A stretch of 64,000 nt of DNA from positions 149,142 to 213,141 of the forward strand of contig NZ_VDBO01000007.1 of assembly GCF_005930355.1 (NCBI RefSeq), given 5' to 3'. The stretch is from Paenibacillus sinopodophylli. Lineage in GTDB: Bacteria > Bacillota > Bacilli > Paenibacillales > Paenibacillaceae. This document shows positions 34,749-43,430 of the stretch, in pieces (position 1 is the first letter of the stretch; the number at the start of each line of letters is the position of its first letter). The translations under genes and the position numbers were made by a program. A model generated the notes under the pieces. The model saw only the letters and a list, made by a program, of their open reading frames with translations, was not told where the DNA came from and ran no database searches.

Positions 34749-35903
34749 CTATCCCTGCAGAGCATTCGCTAGATCTGCGATGAGATCCTCATGATCCTCT
34801 ATACCAACGGATAAGCGTACTAGCCCATCGGTAATACCGAGTAATGCTCGCCTTTCGCTAGGAATAGAAGCATGTGTCATCCTAGCCGGTACAGATATGA
34901 GGCTCTCGACCGCTCCTAAGCTTTCGGCCAATGTAAAGTATTTCAGTTTTCGAATTATGTGGGAGGCCTTATCGCCGCTGCCAACATCGAAGGAGACAAT
35001 ACCGCCGAAGCCGCGCGCCTGGCGCTTCGCAAGCTCATGCTGCGGATGGCTGAGCAGTCCCGGATAATGGATGCTTTCCACCGTGTCTAATCCGGACAAA
35101 TACTGAACGATAGCCTGCGCGTTCTCCTCATGTGCCTCCATCCGCAGGCCAAGTGTCTTCAAGCCTCGCATGAGCAGCCACGAATCCTGCGGACCAAGGA
35201 CACCGCCCGTTGCATTTTGAAGGAAATGAAGTTCCTCGCCCAATTGGTCATCCTTCACGACAGCAAGTCCTGCGACCACATCGCTATGCCCGCCAATATA
35301 TTTTGTCGCCGAATGCAGTACGATGTCTGCACCGAGTGTAAGTGGATTCTGCCAATAAGGCGTACTAAATGTATTGTCTACGATGAAGAGCAGCTTTTTG
35401 TTTGCGCACCATGCGGCTATTGCTGTAATGTCGGTTACTTTGAGCAGCGGATTAGTTGGTGTCTCAACGAATAATGCCCTCGTATTCGGACGCAGCGATT
35501 TCTCAACTTCCACCATACTCGTTGTATCTGTGAAGGTTGCTTCTATACCGAGCCGATTCAATACCTTCGTAACAATTCGGTACGTTCCCCCATATACATC
35601 ATCTGTCAGAATGATATGATCGCCGGCACTCAGCAACGAAAATACAGCATGAATGGCGGCCATTCCTGAGCTGAATGCAAAGCCCCTTGCCCCCTCCTCC
35701 AGAGCGGCAATATACTGCTCTAGTGCATGGCGCGTCGGATTGCCCGTGCGCGAATACTCATAGCCTTTATGCACACCTATATCATCTTGCTTGTAAGTGC
35801 TGACCTGATAGATCGGGACGCTGACCGCCCCCGTATGCGGATCAAATGGATTCCCTCCATGGATAAGCTTCGTTTTACGCTTCAGATCAAACACCTCCGC
35901 CAT
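34749..35903 (-). CDS. mccB: Cystathionine gamma-lyase / homocysteine gamma-lyase MccB
   Basis: 384-residue PLP enzyme of the Cys/Met metabolism family. PLP-binding Lys in 'HSATKYIGGHSDVVAG'; 'YEYSRTGNPTRHALE' and 'FSSGMAAIHAVFSLLSAGDH' are family signatures. It converts cystathionine to cysteine, 2-oxobutyrate and ammonia in reverse transsulfuration. The start overlaps the end of the mccA-like gene by 17 bp, matching the mccA-mccB pair of B. subtilis (YrhA-YrhB). Cystathionine beta-lyase or gamma-synthase activity is the main alternative. It lies close to the metNIQ importer. Confidence 0.9.
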   Translation of the reverse strand: MAEVFDLKRKTKLIHGGNPFDPHTGAVSVPIYQVSTYKQDDIGVHKGYEYSRTGNPTRHALEQYIAALEEGARGFAFSSGMAAIHAVFSLLSAGDHIILTDDVYGGTYRIVTKVLNRLGIEATFTDTTSMVEVEKSLRPNTRALFVETPTNPLLKVTDITAIAAWCANKKLLFIVDNTFSTPYWQNPLTLGADIVLHSATKYIGGHSDVVAGLAVVKDDQLGEELHFLQNATGGVLGPQDSWLLMRGLKTLGLRMEAHEENAQAIVQYLSGLDTVESIHYPGLLSHPQHELAKRQARGFGGIVSFDVGSGDKASHIIRKLKYFTLAESLGAVESLISVPARMTHASIPSERRALLGITDGLVRLSVGIEDHEDLIADLANALQG

Positions 35904-36810
35904 AAATCTGTTTGCTCAAGTACCGCTCACTGCCGTCAGGAAATAGGGTCACGATTCGGCTGCCCGGCTGCGCTGCCTCAGCTTCAAGGAGCGCAGCATG
36001 CAGCGCAGCGCCCGAAGAGCTTCCAACCAGCATGCCCTCCAGCTGCGCCAGTTCCTTAACCCTTGTGAAGGCCTGCTCATCCGTAATCGTATGAATGGCA
36101 TTGAAATACGAGCTGTCCATAAACAAAGCCAGCTTCTCCACCCCAATTCCTTCTGTAAGGTGCGGCCCAAGCTTACCGCCGCCGAGAATTGAACCTTCAG
36201 GCTCAACAATAACGGTCTTTATATTCGGATTGCGCTCCTTCAAATAGCGCGCCGTTCCCATAAAAGTGCCGCCAGAGCCAGCGCCGGCTACGAATACATC
36301 GATCTTTCCATTTAATTCGTTCCAAAGCTCAGGACCGAGCGTTTTGTAATAGGTTTCTGGATTAGCCGCATTGGAGAATTGCCTAGGCGAGTATGAACCC
36401 GGTATCGTTCCCAGCAGTTCCTCCGCCTTCTCGATTGCGCCCGCTATTCCAAGCTCAGACGGTGTATTGACAATGGTTGCCCCAAGCGCCTTCATTAGCT
36501 GCTGCTTCTCGGTGCTGAATTTCTCCGGAACGACGAACAACGTCGCAACACCGCGCCCGATAGCTGCCAAGGCGAGCCCAATACCTGTATTGCCTGCAGT
36601 TGCCTCAATGACAGTGCCGCCAGGCGCAAGCTCTCCGCTGGCAAATGCCTGATTCAGCAGTTCAACACCAAGACGATCTTTGACGCTGCCTCCTGGGTTT
36701 TTATACTCAAGCTTTGCGTAAAGCTTTACGCCGCTCGGAAGGGTATAGCCAGATAGCTGAACCAAGGGTGTGTTGCCGATCAGCTGATGAATATTCGAAT
36801 ACATAGCCAT
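35887..36810 (-). CDS. mccA: O-acetylserine-dependent cystathionine beta-synthase MccA (CysK family)
   Basis: About 307 residues. 'MYSNIHQLIGNTPLVQL', the PLP Lys in 'NPGGSVKDRLG' and the phosphate loop 'EATAGNTGIGLAL' identify the CysK/CBS fold; 'GAGSGGTFMGTARYLKERNP' is also typical. Beside mccB it should condense O-acetylserine (or serine) with homocysteine to cystathionine. ATG 36810 follows GGAGGG by 7 nt; an upstream TTG is less likely. Simple cysteine synthase is the alternative. Confidence 0.88.
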   Translation of the reverse strand: MAMYSNIHQLIGNTPLVQLSGYTLPSGVKLYAKLEYKNPGGSVKDRLGVELLNQAFASGELAPGGTVIEATAGNTGIGLALAAIGRGVATLFVVPEKFSTEKQQLMKALGATIVNTPSELGIAGAIEKAEELLGTIPGSYSPRQFSNAANPETYYKTLGPELWNELNGKIDVFVAGAGSGGTFMGTARYLKERNPNIKTVIVEPEGSILGGGKLGPHLTEGIGVEKLALFMDSSYFNAIHTITDEQAFTRVKELAQLEGMLVGSSSGAALHAALLEAEAAQPGSRIVTLFPDGSERYLSKQIYGGGV

Positions 36811-36837
36811 TCGCAATCCCTCCTACAATCGTCCATC

Positions 36838-36951
36838 TTATTTCAGGCAAGTGACTAACGGATCTATTTCCTTCATCATATGAACCATCCGCTCCATGTG
36901 TTTCGCCGCTTCTGGATAAATTGCTGATACCTTCAGGCTCGTCCGATGCAA
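36838..36951 (-). CDS. Possible small ORF upstream of mccA (weak)
   Basis: A 37-codon frame from TTG 36951 to a stop 27 bp before mccA, reading '...SLKVSAIYPEAAKHMERM' and ending '...DPLVTCLK'. The residue mix is protein-like, but no ribosome binding site precedes it. It could be the 3' remnant of a lost gene or a leader peptide with a Cys codon near its end. Not recognised. Confidence 0.25.
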   Translation of the reverse strand: MHRTSLKVSAIYPEAAKHMERMVHMMKEIDPLVTCLK

Positions 36952-37072
36952 ATATATCTATCGTTTGATACAACATTTCAATAATAAACAACTAACCCGA
37001 TGTGTTATTATGTCTTTATACTTTTGGGACTGCTTGCTGCAAAAAGATTTTCATCAGGAAAGGGGTGTGCGG

Positions 37073-38557
37073 TTGTCAGTTGGACGAACATCGATACAGA
37101 GCAAACCGCTTTTTGCCAAAGCATCGTTTTGGCCTGCTCTTGCGACCCTCTTTTTCGGCTCATTTGTCGGCATGTATCATGTCGTTTCACTTAATGTTTC
37201 TTTACCCGGGTTTATCGGTATTTTTAATACGGACCTCGGCAAAGTACAATGGATTATTACCGGCTTCTCACTTGCTTGCGGCATTATCGCCCCTGCCAGC
37301 GGCTATGCAGAAAGCCGATTCGGCGGGAAAAAGGTTTTCTTATTTTGCCTGCTTGGTATAACCGTCACCTCACTGCTCTGTGCGCTGTCTTGGAATGTAT
37401 ATGCACTTATTGGTTTCCGCGTATTGCAAGGGTTATTCTGCGGGCTCATTCAGCCGGTATCGCTTGCTTTCATTTATCGAACGGTACCTGCAGAGAAACA
37501 GCCTATTGCGGTGAGCATCTGGTCATTCTCCACAATACTTGGAACGGCGCTTGCACCCTCTGTCAGCGGCTGGCTTCAGGGCTACAATTGGCATCTTATC
37601 TTTCTGGTTACCGTTCCAATTGGGATTCTCGCGTTTGCTATCGGCATTCGTATCCTGCCCGCGAGCACTGCGGATAAAGAGACTAAGCTGGACAAAGCTG
37701 GGCTTGCGCTGGCAGCGACAGCGAGCCTCTCTCTGCTTCTGCTGTTCGGTAATCTGTATGCATGGGGCTGGCAGTCTGCTGCTTTTTGGGTATGCTTAAT
37801 CTTAGGCGCTGCAAGCACGATTCTATTCGTAATCCACCAGCTTCGCTCAGATGCACCCTTGCTGCAATTGCGGCTGTTCCGCAATCAAACGTTCACAATC
37901 AGCTTGGTCATTTCTCTCATTCTCTCGATTGCGCTGTATTCCGGCATTTATTTTGTGCCCCTTTATTTGGCCGAAATTCATAGCTTAAGCTCGTTTCACA
38001 TTGGCTTGCTGTTCCTGCCCGGAGCCGTTTGCTTAACCTGTGCCACCTTCTTTTCCGGACGCTATTACAATAAGCTTGGTCCGTCTATACTTGCCATTGC
38101 TGGCTGCATCATTCTTATTGTGACCACTTATTTATTCAGTCGTTTGCAGATTACGACAAGTCTGCTCGCCATTATGATTATCATCGCCGTTCGCAATACA
38201 GGAACGGGTCTGGCTCTGACTCCCGTTACTAATGCGGGCATGATGGCCATACAGAAAGAGCTTAGCGGTCATGCATCTGCACTCATTAATTGGCTCAGGC
38301 AAATCTTCAGCTCTATGGCACTTGGCCTGTTCACGTCCTTGTTCTATGCGCGCCTTGCCGTACATCAAGTACAGCTCGGTGAGACGGATGCCAAGTACCC
38401 TGAGGCCTATACACTGAGCATCAACGATGCTTTTTTGTTCTCCGCTTTCTGCATTATAGCCGCGCTGCCGCTCGCCTTCCTGCTTCGCAGGAAGAAGACA
38501 GCACGCCCGGACTCCCACTCATCAGCACACAAAAAGACGGCAAATGCAGAGATTTAA
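37073..38557 (+). CDS. MFS drug/metabolite exporter, DHA2 (EmrB/QacA) type
   Basis: About 494 residues with roughly 14 membrane helices. Motif A is 'GYAESRFGGKKVFLF' in the 2-3 loop and motif C-like 'ILGTALAPSVSGWL' in helix 5. I chose TTG 37073, preceded by AAAGGGG 7 nt upstream, since the preceding codons look non-coding. Probably exports a drug or metabolite by proton antiport. It is divergent from mccAB and converges with metI. The stop codon lies in the loop of its own terminator. Confidence 0.87.
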   Translation: MSVGRTSIQSKPLFAKASFWPALATLFFGSFVGMYHVVSLNVSLPGFIGIFNTDLGKVQWIITGFSLACGIIAPASGYAESRFGGKKVFLFCLLGITVTSLLCALSWNVYALIGFRVLQGLFCGLIQPVSLAFIYRTVPAEKQPIAVSIWSFSTILGTALAPSVSGWLQGYNWHLIFLVTVPIGILAFAIGIRILPASTADKETKLDKAGLALAATASLSLLLLFGNLYAWGWQSAAFWVCLILGAASTILFVIHQLRSDAPLLQLRLFRNQTFTISLVISLILSIALYSGIYFVPLYLAEIHSLSSFHIGLLFLPGAVCLTCATFFSGRYYNKLGPSILAIAGCIILIVTTYLFSRLQITTSLLAIMIIIAVRNTGTGLALTPVTNAGMMAIQKELSGHASALINWLRQIFSSMALGLFTSLFYARLAVHQVQLGETDAKYPEAYTLSINDAFLFSAFCIIAALPLAFLLRRKKTARPDSHSSAHKKTANAEI

Positions 38558-38576
38558 TCTCTGCCTTGCCGTCTTT
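38531..38576. terminator. Bidirectional terminator overlapping the MFS stop codon
   Basis: AAAAGACGGCAA plus TGCAGAGAT pairs with ATCTCTGC plus TTGCCGTCTTTT. The TAA stop (38555-38557) lies in the loop, so the last eight codons of the MFS gene form the left arm. It also serves metI on the minus strand. Confidence 0.9.
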
Positions 38577-38592
38577 TGCGAAGAAGATTGGG

Positions 38593-39267
38593 TCAATGCT
38601 TGCGCAGCTTCTTCGATATTCGATTGCCAGCCGTTTGCAGCAGCTGGACGAGTAATATGAGTATAATGACGCACACGTACATCACATCAGGCTGCCAGCG
38701 CTGGTAGCCGTACCTTATAGCCACGTCCCCAAGTCCACCTGCTCCGAGTACGCCGGCCATCGCCGTAGCCCCGATCAATCCGATGGTCGCAATGGTAAGG
38801 CCAAGCACGATCCCCGGCCTTGCCTCTTTCAACATGACCTTCCATATAATCTGCCGCCTAGAGGCTCCCATCGCTTGAAATGCTTCAACGACGCCGGGAT
38901 TCACCTCAAGCAATGCCGACTCAATCAGCCTTGCAATGTAGGGGGCGGTATAGAAGACGAGCGGTACAATGGCACCTTTTACCCCAATGGTCGTATGCAC
39001 AATCCATTTCGTAATCGGAATAATGGCAATCAATATAATGATGAAAGGAACGGAGCGCAGCACGTTAATGACCGCATTCAGGATTGGATAAAGCACCTTG
39101 TTCTCATAAATATGACCCGGACGCAGTACCACCAGGCAGACACCTAGAAACAGGCCTATAATCGTGGAGAAAAAGAGTGAGTAGATGACCATTGCCGCCG
39201 TCTCCCCAAGCGACTCTAAGTACAAATCATAATTATCCACGAAACTATTAATGAAGCTATCCAGCAT
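38593..39267 (-). CDS. metI: Methionine ABC transporter permease MetI
   Basis: 224 residues, five or six membrane helices, with 'MVIYSLFFSTIIGLFLGVCLV', 'VLRSVPFIIILIAIIP', coupling loop 'EAFQAMGASRRQIIWKVMLKEARPG' and 'GLIGATAMAGVLGAGGLGDVAIRYGYQRW', all diagnostic of MetI. It overlaps metN by 11 bp, as third gene of metQ-metN-metI. Imports D/L-methionine or its derivatives. Confidence 0.95.
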   Translation of the reverse strand: MLDSFINSFVDNYDLYLESLGETAAMVIYSLFFSTIIGLFLGVCLVVLRPGHIYENKVLYPILNAVINVLRSVPFIIILIAIIPITKWIVHTTIGVKGAIVPLVFYTAPYIARLIESALLEVNPGVVEAFQAMGASRRQIIWKVMLKEARPGIVLGLTIATIGLIGATAMAGVLGAGGLGDVAIRYGYQRWQPDVMYVCVIILILLVQLLQTAGNRISKKLRKH

Positions 39268-40285
39268 GCCCTAACACCTCCACCTGCATGCCGTTTTGTT
39301 CCATGTAAGCCATGCCTTCCTGAATAACCGACGGCTCGCCAGGCAAACTAATAATAAGAAAGCCGAATACACTATCTTTTATTTTTGTTATATTCCCGTA
39401 CAAAATGCTAGGTCGCAGCTGATAACGCAGCGTCAAATCAGCCAAAATCGGCTCACTCACCGTTTCGCCTATGAAAGAAATCCGCAGCAGTTTCCTCGGT
39501 ACAGCCTTGTCCACTGCCTGCTGCAGCAGCTCCTGGGGCAAATCGGCGTCAAATACGCTTTTGATAAATTTTTTGGTCGTTTCCGTCTTCGGTTTCGTGA
39601 ACAGCTCGAGTACAGTGCCCTGCTCCACGATAGCACCACCCTCCATAACCGCTACCCGATCGCATATCTTCTTTACGACGTACATTTCATGGGTAATGAG
39701 CACGATCGTAATGCCGTAGGAACGATTAATATCGAGCAGCAAATCCAGAATAGAGTCCGTCGTTTGTGGGTCGAGCGCCGATGTCGCCTCATCGCATAAT
39801 AAAATCTCCGGCTCATTGGCAAGCGCTCTTGCAATGGCAACACGCTGCTTCTGACCTCCCGACAATTGAGCCGGGTATGCTTCCCGTTTGTCTTCCAGCC
39901 CTACAAGCGAGAGCAGTTCGCTTACCCTCGCCTGAATTTGCTGCTTTGCGAGACCTGCCAGCACTAGTGGTGCAGCAATATTCTGATATACGGTACTCGA
40001 CATAAGCAAATTGAAGTTTTGAAAAATCATACCGATCTTACGCCGCATCATACGGAGCTGATTCTCACTAAGGTCGGCAAGCTTCGTATCTTGGATGCGC
40101 ACATGCCCTGACGTAGGCCGCTCCAAATAGTTGATGCAGCGAAGGAGCGAGCTTTTGCCCGCTCCACTGTAGCCGATAATGCCGAATATTTCCCCTTTGC
40201 GGATATGCAGATTCACATCTTTCACCGCATCGACTTCCTGCTTGCCTTGTTGATAGATCTTGCTAACGTTCTCCATCCAAATCAC
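39257..40285 (-). CDS. metN: Methionine ABC transporter ATP-binding protein MetN
   Basis: 342 residues. Walker A 'GYSGAGKSS', signature 'LSGGQKQR', Walker B 'ILLCDEATSALDPQ', then the C-terminal NIL ligand-sensing domain (about 265-342, 'LLRISFIGETVSEPILADL'), which binds methionine and mediates trans-inhibition. GTG start at 40285 has GGAGG 7 nt upstream. Middle gene of the metQNI operon. Confidence 0.96.
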   Translation of the reverse strand: MIWMENVSKIYQQGKQEVDAVKDVNLHIRKGEIFGIIGYSGAGKSSLLRCINYLERPTSGHVRIQDTKLADLSENQLRMMRRKIGMIFQNFNLLMSSTVYQNIAAPLVLAGLAKQQIQARVSELLSLVGLEDKREAYPAQLSGGQKQRVAIARALANEPEILLCDEATSALDPQTTDSILDLLLDINRSYGITIVLITHEMYVVKKICDRVAVMEGGAIVEQGTVLELFTKPKTETTKKFIKSVFDADLPQELLQQAVDKAVPRKLLRISFIGETVSEPILADLTLRYQLRPSILYGNITKIKDSVFGFLIISLPGEPSVIQEGMAYMEQNGMQVEVLGHAG

Positions 40286-40318
40286 AATACAACCTCCGCC
40301 TCAGCTGAAATGGTAAAA

Positions 40319-40342
40319 GGTCTCTTCCGCTAAGAAGAGACC
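40319..40342 (-). terminator. Intergenic hairpin between metQ and metN
   Basis: GGTCTCTT (40319-40326) pairs with AAGAGACC (40335-40342); on the minus strand it is followed by TTTT. It could lower read-through from metQ to metN and so raise the amount of binding protein relative to the membrane parts. Confidence 0.55.
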
Positions 40343-40359
40343 CGGGCTTCATGCAACAA

Positions 40360-41187
40360 TTACCAGGATGCTACGATGTAAGAGCCATATTTTTCCTCGA
40401 CATATTTCTTCACCTGATCAGAGTGATAAGCTTTGATTAAACGCTGAAATACCGGTTTATCCTTGTCTTCCGTTCTTACCGCGATAATGTTAACCCATGG
40501 TGAATCCTTAGGCTCAATGAAGATCGCATCTTGTGTTGGTACGAAGCCAGCCTCTACCGCATAGTTGGTGTTGATGACTGCCGCCGTCAAATCGCCTAAC
40601 GCCTTAGGAATGAAAGCCGCATCAAGCTCTTCGAATTTCAAGTTAAGCTTGTTCTCAGCGATATCGCGTACAGTTGCCGTAATACCAGCACCTTCTTTAA
40701 GTTTGATCAAGCCAGCATTCTCGAAAAGAATCAGTGCACGCGCGCCATTGGTCGGGTCATTAGGCAAACCGATGACGTCGCCTTCCTTGATCTCCGAAAC
40801 CTCTTTGATCTTCTCGGAGTAGAATCCGATTGGGAAGTTAAGCGTATTAGCAATTTTGACAAGATCCAGATTGTTATCTTTCTTGAACTGATCAAGGTAA
40901 GGCTCATGCTGGAATGCGTTCGCATCAAGCTCGCCTTCAGCCAGCACTTTATTAGGTTGTACATAATCATTGAATACAACCAGTTCAATTTCCAAGTTAT
41001 CCTTGGCAGCAACCTCTTGTACTTGCTTCCATATTTCTTCCTCAACACCCGCCGAAATACCTACCTTCAGCTTCGCTTTCTCGCCCTCCGCTGTAGAATC
41101 ATTCGACTCCGCCTTGTTGCTGCCGCAAGCTGCAAGCACCGTCGTTAAGACTAGCGTCAGCATAATTAGTAACAATTTTTGTTTCAT
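40360..41187 (-). CDS. metQ: Methionine-binding lipoprotein MetQ
   Basis: 275 residues from ATG 41187 (GGGGGAG upstream). Lipoprotein signal 'MKQKLLLIMLTLVLTTVLAAC', then an NlpA/MetQ domain: 'LKVGISAGVEEEIWKQVQ', 'DANAFQHEPYLDQFKKDN', 'GLPNDPTNGARALILFENAGLIKL', 'INTNYAVEAGFVPTQDAI'. It captures methionine for MetNI. First gene of the operon, behind a leader with a terminator. Confidence 0.94.
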   Translation of the reverse strand: MKQKLLLIMLTLVLTTVLAACGSNKAESNDSTAEGEKAKLKVGISAGVEEEIWKQVQEVAAKDNLEIELVVFNDYVQPNKVLAEGELDANAFQHEPYLDQFKKDNNLDLVKIANTLNFPIGFYSEKIKEVSEIKEGDVIGLPNDPTNGARALILFENAGLIKLKEGAGITATVRDIAENKLNLKFEELDAAFIPKALGDLTAAVINTNYAVEAGFVPTQDAIFIEPKDSPWVNIIAVRTEDKDKPVFQRLIKAYHSDQVKKYVEEKYGSYIVASW

Positions 41188-41237
41188 TGTTTCTCCCCCT
41201 ACTCCTATTTGTATATAAGCCATGATTGAATTCGCGC

Positions 41238-41316
41238 AAAAAAAAGCTCTTATTCAAAGAATTCGGCAGCTGCCGCTATTCAGTGAAATAGGAGCTTTTA
41301 GTCGACTAATCAGCTC
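41238..41316 (-). promoter_or_regulatory. metQ leader with mutually exclusive hairpins (attenuator)
   Basis: Read on the minus strand, an intrinsic terminator (AAAGCTCCTATT at 41287-41298 with AATAAGAGCTT at 41244-41254, then eight U) stands before metQ. Just upstream GAGCT (41312-41316) can pair with AGCTC (41292-41296), which would trap the terminator's left arm. That is a terminator/anti-terminator pair. No S-box (SAM riboswitch) signature is present, so the sensor is unknown. Confidence 0.6.
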
Positions 41317-41340
41317 AAAACTTATAATTCCGATGAACTT

Positions 41341-41370
41341 ACTATAGATTAAACATCGGCCTACTGTCAA
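41341..41370 (-). promoter_or_regulatory. Sigma-A promoter of metQNI
   Basis: On the minus strand TTGACA (41365-41370) and TATAGT (41341-41346) with an 18-bp spacer. The expected transcript starts near 41334 and reaches the leader hairpins within about 20 nt. Confidence 0.75.
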
Positions 41371-41416
41371 CGATTTATTTTCAAGTCGTATGCTAGCGCT
41401 TCCATGAATGTCCAAA

Positions 41417-41449
41417 TAAAAAAGAGAGCGAAGCTAGGCTCGCTCTCTT
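41417..41449 (-). terminator. Terminator of thrS
   Basis: AAGAGAGCG (41422-41430) pairs with CGCTCTCTT (41441-41449); the A-run at 41417-41423 gives a U-run on the minus strand. 37 bp beyond the thrS stop. Confidence 0.87.
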
Positions 41450-41485
41450 CTCTATTGGTCACCTACGAGAGGCTAGTGGTAATGC

Positions 41486-43399
41486 TCACGACTTCACGGC
41501 TATTTCCTGTACTACCTGCTGAACGAAAGCATCAACAGGCAGCAAGCCTAAATCACCCTCGCCCCTCTTACGTACAGCAGCTGTCCCCGCATTTTTCTCA
41601 TTCTCGCCGAGTACGAGCACATATGGCACCTTCTGCATGCCCGCTTCACGAATCTTGTAGCCCAGCTTCTCGTTGCGCGCATCAATCTGCGTGCGTATGC
41701 CTGATTCAGCAAGCTGTTCCTTCACTTGCAGCGCATAGTCCAAGTACTTCTCCGACACCGGCAGCAGCTTCACCTGAACGGGGGCCAGCCATAGCGGAAA
41801 CGCGCCCGAGAAATGCTCTGTCAATATCCCGATAAAACGGTCAATAGATCCGTACACCGCCCGGTGAATAACGACAGGACGATGCTTCTGGTTGTCCTCT
41901 CCAATGTAGGAGAGGTCGAATTTCTCCGGCATTTGGAAGTCCAGCTGAATCGTGCCGCACTGCCAGCTGCGCTTCAAGGCATCGAGAATATGAAAGTCGA
42001 TTTTGGGGCCGTAGAATGCGCCGTCTCCCTCATTCACGCGATAAGCGATATTACGGTTATCGAGCACGCTGCGCAGCGATTGCTCCGCTTCGTTCCAAAG
42101 CTTCTCTGAGCCCATCGAATCCTCTGGACGCGTCGACAGCTCAATTCTGAACTCAAAGCCAAACACTTGATAAATATGATCAATCAGCGCAATCGCTTGA
42201 CCGATTTCCTCTTCAATTTGATCCGGCCGAACGAACAAGTGAGCATCATCCTGACAGAACGTACGGACGCGCATCATCCCGTTCAACGCACCCGAATATT
42301 CATGGCGGTGTACCTGCCCAAATTCCGACATGCGGATCGGCAGCTCTCTATAGGAGTGCAGACTGTTCTTGAATATGAGCATATGCCCTGGACAGTTCAT
42401 CGGCTTGAGCGCATAAGGCGTATCATCAACATCAGTGAAATACATATTGTCCTTATAATGATCCCAGTGGCCCGATTGCTCCCATAGACGCCTGTTCATC
42501 ATGAACGGCGTGCGCACTTCCTCATAGTCCCGCTGCCGCTGCAGTCCGCGAATCAGACTCTCGAGCTCCGTGCGGACGGTCATCCCATTTGGCAAATAGA
42601 ACGGCATGCCCGGCGCTTCTTCGGAAAACATGAACAGCTCTAGATCTTTGCCGAGCCTGCGATGGTCGCGCTTCTTCGCTTCTTCCAACAGTTGCAAATG
42701 CTCATCTAGCTGTGCCTTCTTCGGAAACGATGTCCCATATATGCGCTGAAGCATCTTATTGTTAGAATCGCCGCGCCAATAAGCGCCTGCTACACTTTGC
42801 AGCTTGAATGCCTTGATCCGCCCCGTGGAAGGCAGATGCGGGCCGCGGCAAAGATCCACGAACTCGCCCTGCTCATACATCGTGATGACGACATCCGAAG
42901 GAAGGTCGCGTATGAGCTCCAGCTTCAATGGTTCCTCCTGCTCCGTGAAAAACGCAATAGACTCCTCGCGGCTCACTTCTTTGCGCGTAATAGGCAGGTT
43001 CTCCTGGGTGATCTTGCTCATCTCAGCTTCAATTGCAGCAAGCTCCTCTATCGACAACGGCTTTTCGATATCAATATCATAATAGAAGCCGTCTTCGATG
43101 ACGGGACCGATCCCGAGTTTCACAGCATGCTTCCCATAAATCCGCTTGATAGCTTGTGCCATCACATGTGCAGTCGTGTGGCGATAAACCTCTAGACCGT
43201 CCGCGCTATCCAACGTAACGATCTCTAAACGAGCATCTGCCTCCAGCGGCTCGGCCAAATCGACGAGGCGCCCATCCAGCTTGCCCGCTACTGCGTTTTT
43301 CCGAAGACTCGGACTGATCGACTCCGCGATTTGTTCGACGGTCGTTCCTTGCCTATACTCCTTAACTGTTCCATTTGGTAAAGTAATGACGATACTCAT
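41486..43399 (-). CDS. thrS: Threonyl-tRNA synthetase
   Basis: 637 residues from ATG 43399 (GGAGG 7 nt upstream; upstream codons belong to the leader). TGS domain 1-62 ('SIVITLPNGTVKEYRQGTT'), editing/SAD domain with 'HTTAHVMAQAIKRIYG' (about 72-87), class II core with 'PMNCPGHMLIFK' carrying the zinc Cys, motif 2 'FGQVHRHEYSGALNGMMRVR' and 'QDDAHLF', and C-terminal anticodon-binding domain ('KLLPVSEKYLDYALQVKEQL'). Charges tRNA-Thr. Controlled by the T-box leader directly upstream. Confidence 0.97.
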   Translation of the reverse strand: MSIVITLPNGTVKEYRQGTTVEQIAESISPSLRKNAVAGKLDGRLVDLAEPLEADARLEIVTLDSADGLEVYRHTTAHVMAQAIKRIYGKHAVKLGIGPVIEDGFYYDIDIEKPLSIEELAAIEAEMSKITQENLPITRKEVSREESIAFFTEQEEPLKLELIRDLPSDVVITMYEQGEFVDLCRGPHLPSTGRIKAFKLQSVAGAYWRGDSNNKMLQRIYGTSFPKKAQLDEHLQLLEEAKKRDHRRLGKDLELFMFSEEAPGMPFYLPNGMTVRTELESLIRGLQRQRDYEEVRTPFMMNRRLWEQSGHWDHYKDNMYFTDVDDTPYALKPMNCPGHMLIFKNSLHSYRELPIRMSEFGQVHRHEYSGALNGMMRVRTFCQDDAHLFVRPDQIEEEIGQAIALIDHIYQVFGFEFRIELSTRPEDSMGSEKLWNEAEQSLRSVLDNRNIAYRVNEGDGAFYGPKIDFHILDALKRSWQCGTIQLDFQMPEKFDLSYIGEDNQKHRPVVIHRAVYGSIDRFIGILTEHFSGAFPLWLAPVQVKLLPVSEKYLDYALQVKEQLAESGIRTQIDARNEKLGYKIREAGMQKVPYVLVLGENEKNAGTAAVRKRGEGDLGLLPVDAFVQQVVQEIAVKS

Positions 43400-43430
43400 T
43401 CTGCAGCCTCCGATCGAATTAGTTGAACGC

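Noticed and set aside
41188..41400. S-box or T-box leader upstream of metQ
   Set aside because: Neither the S-box conserved core nor the T-box sequence is found; only a competing hairpin pair is visible.
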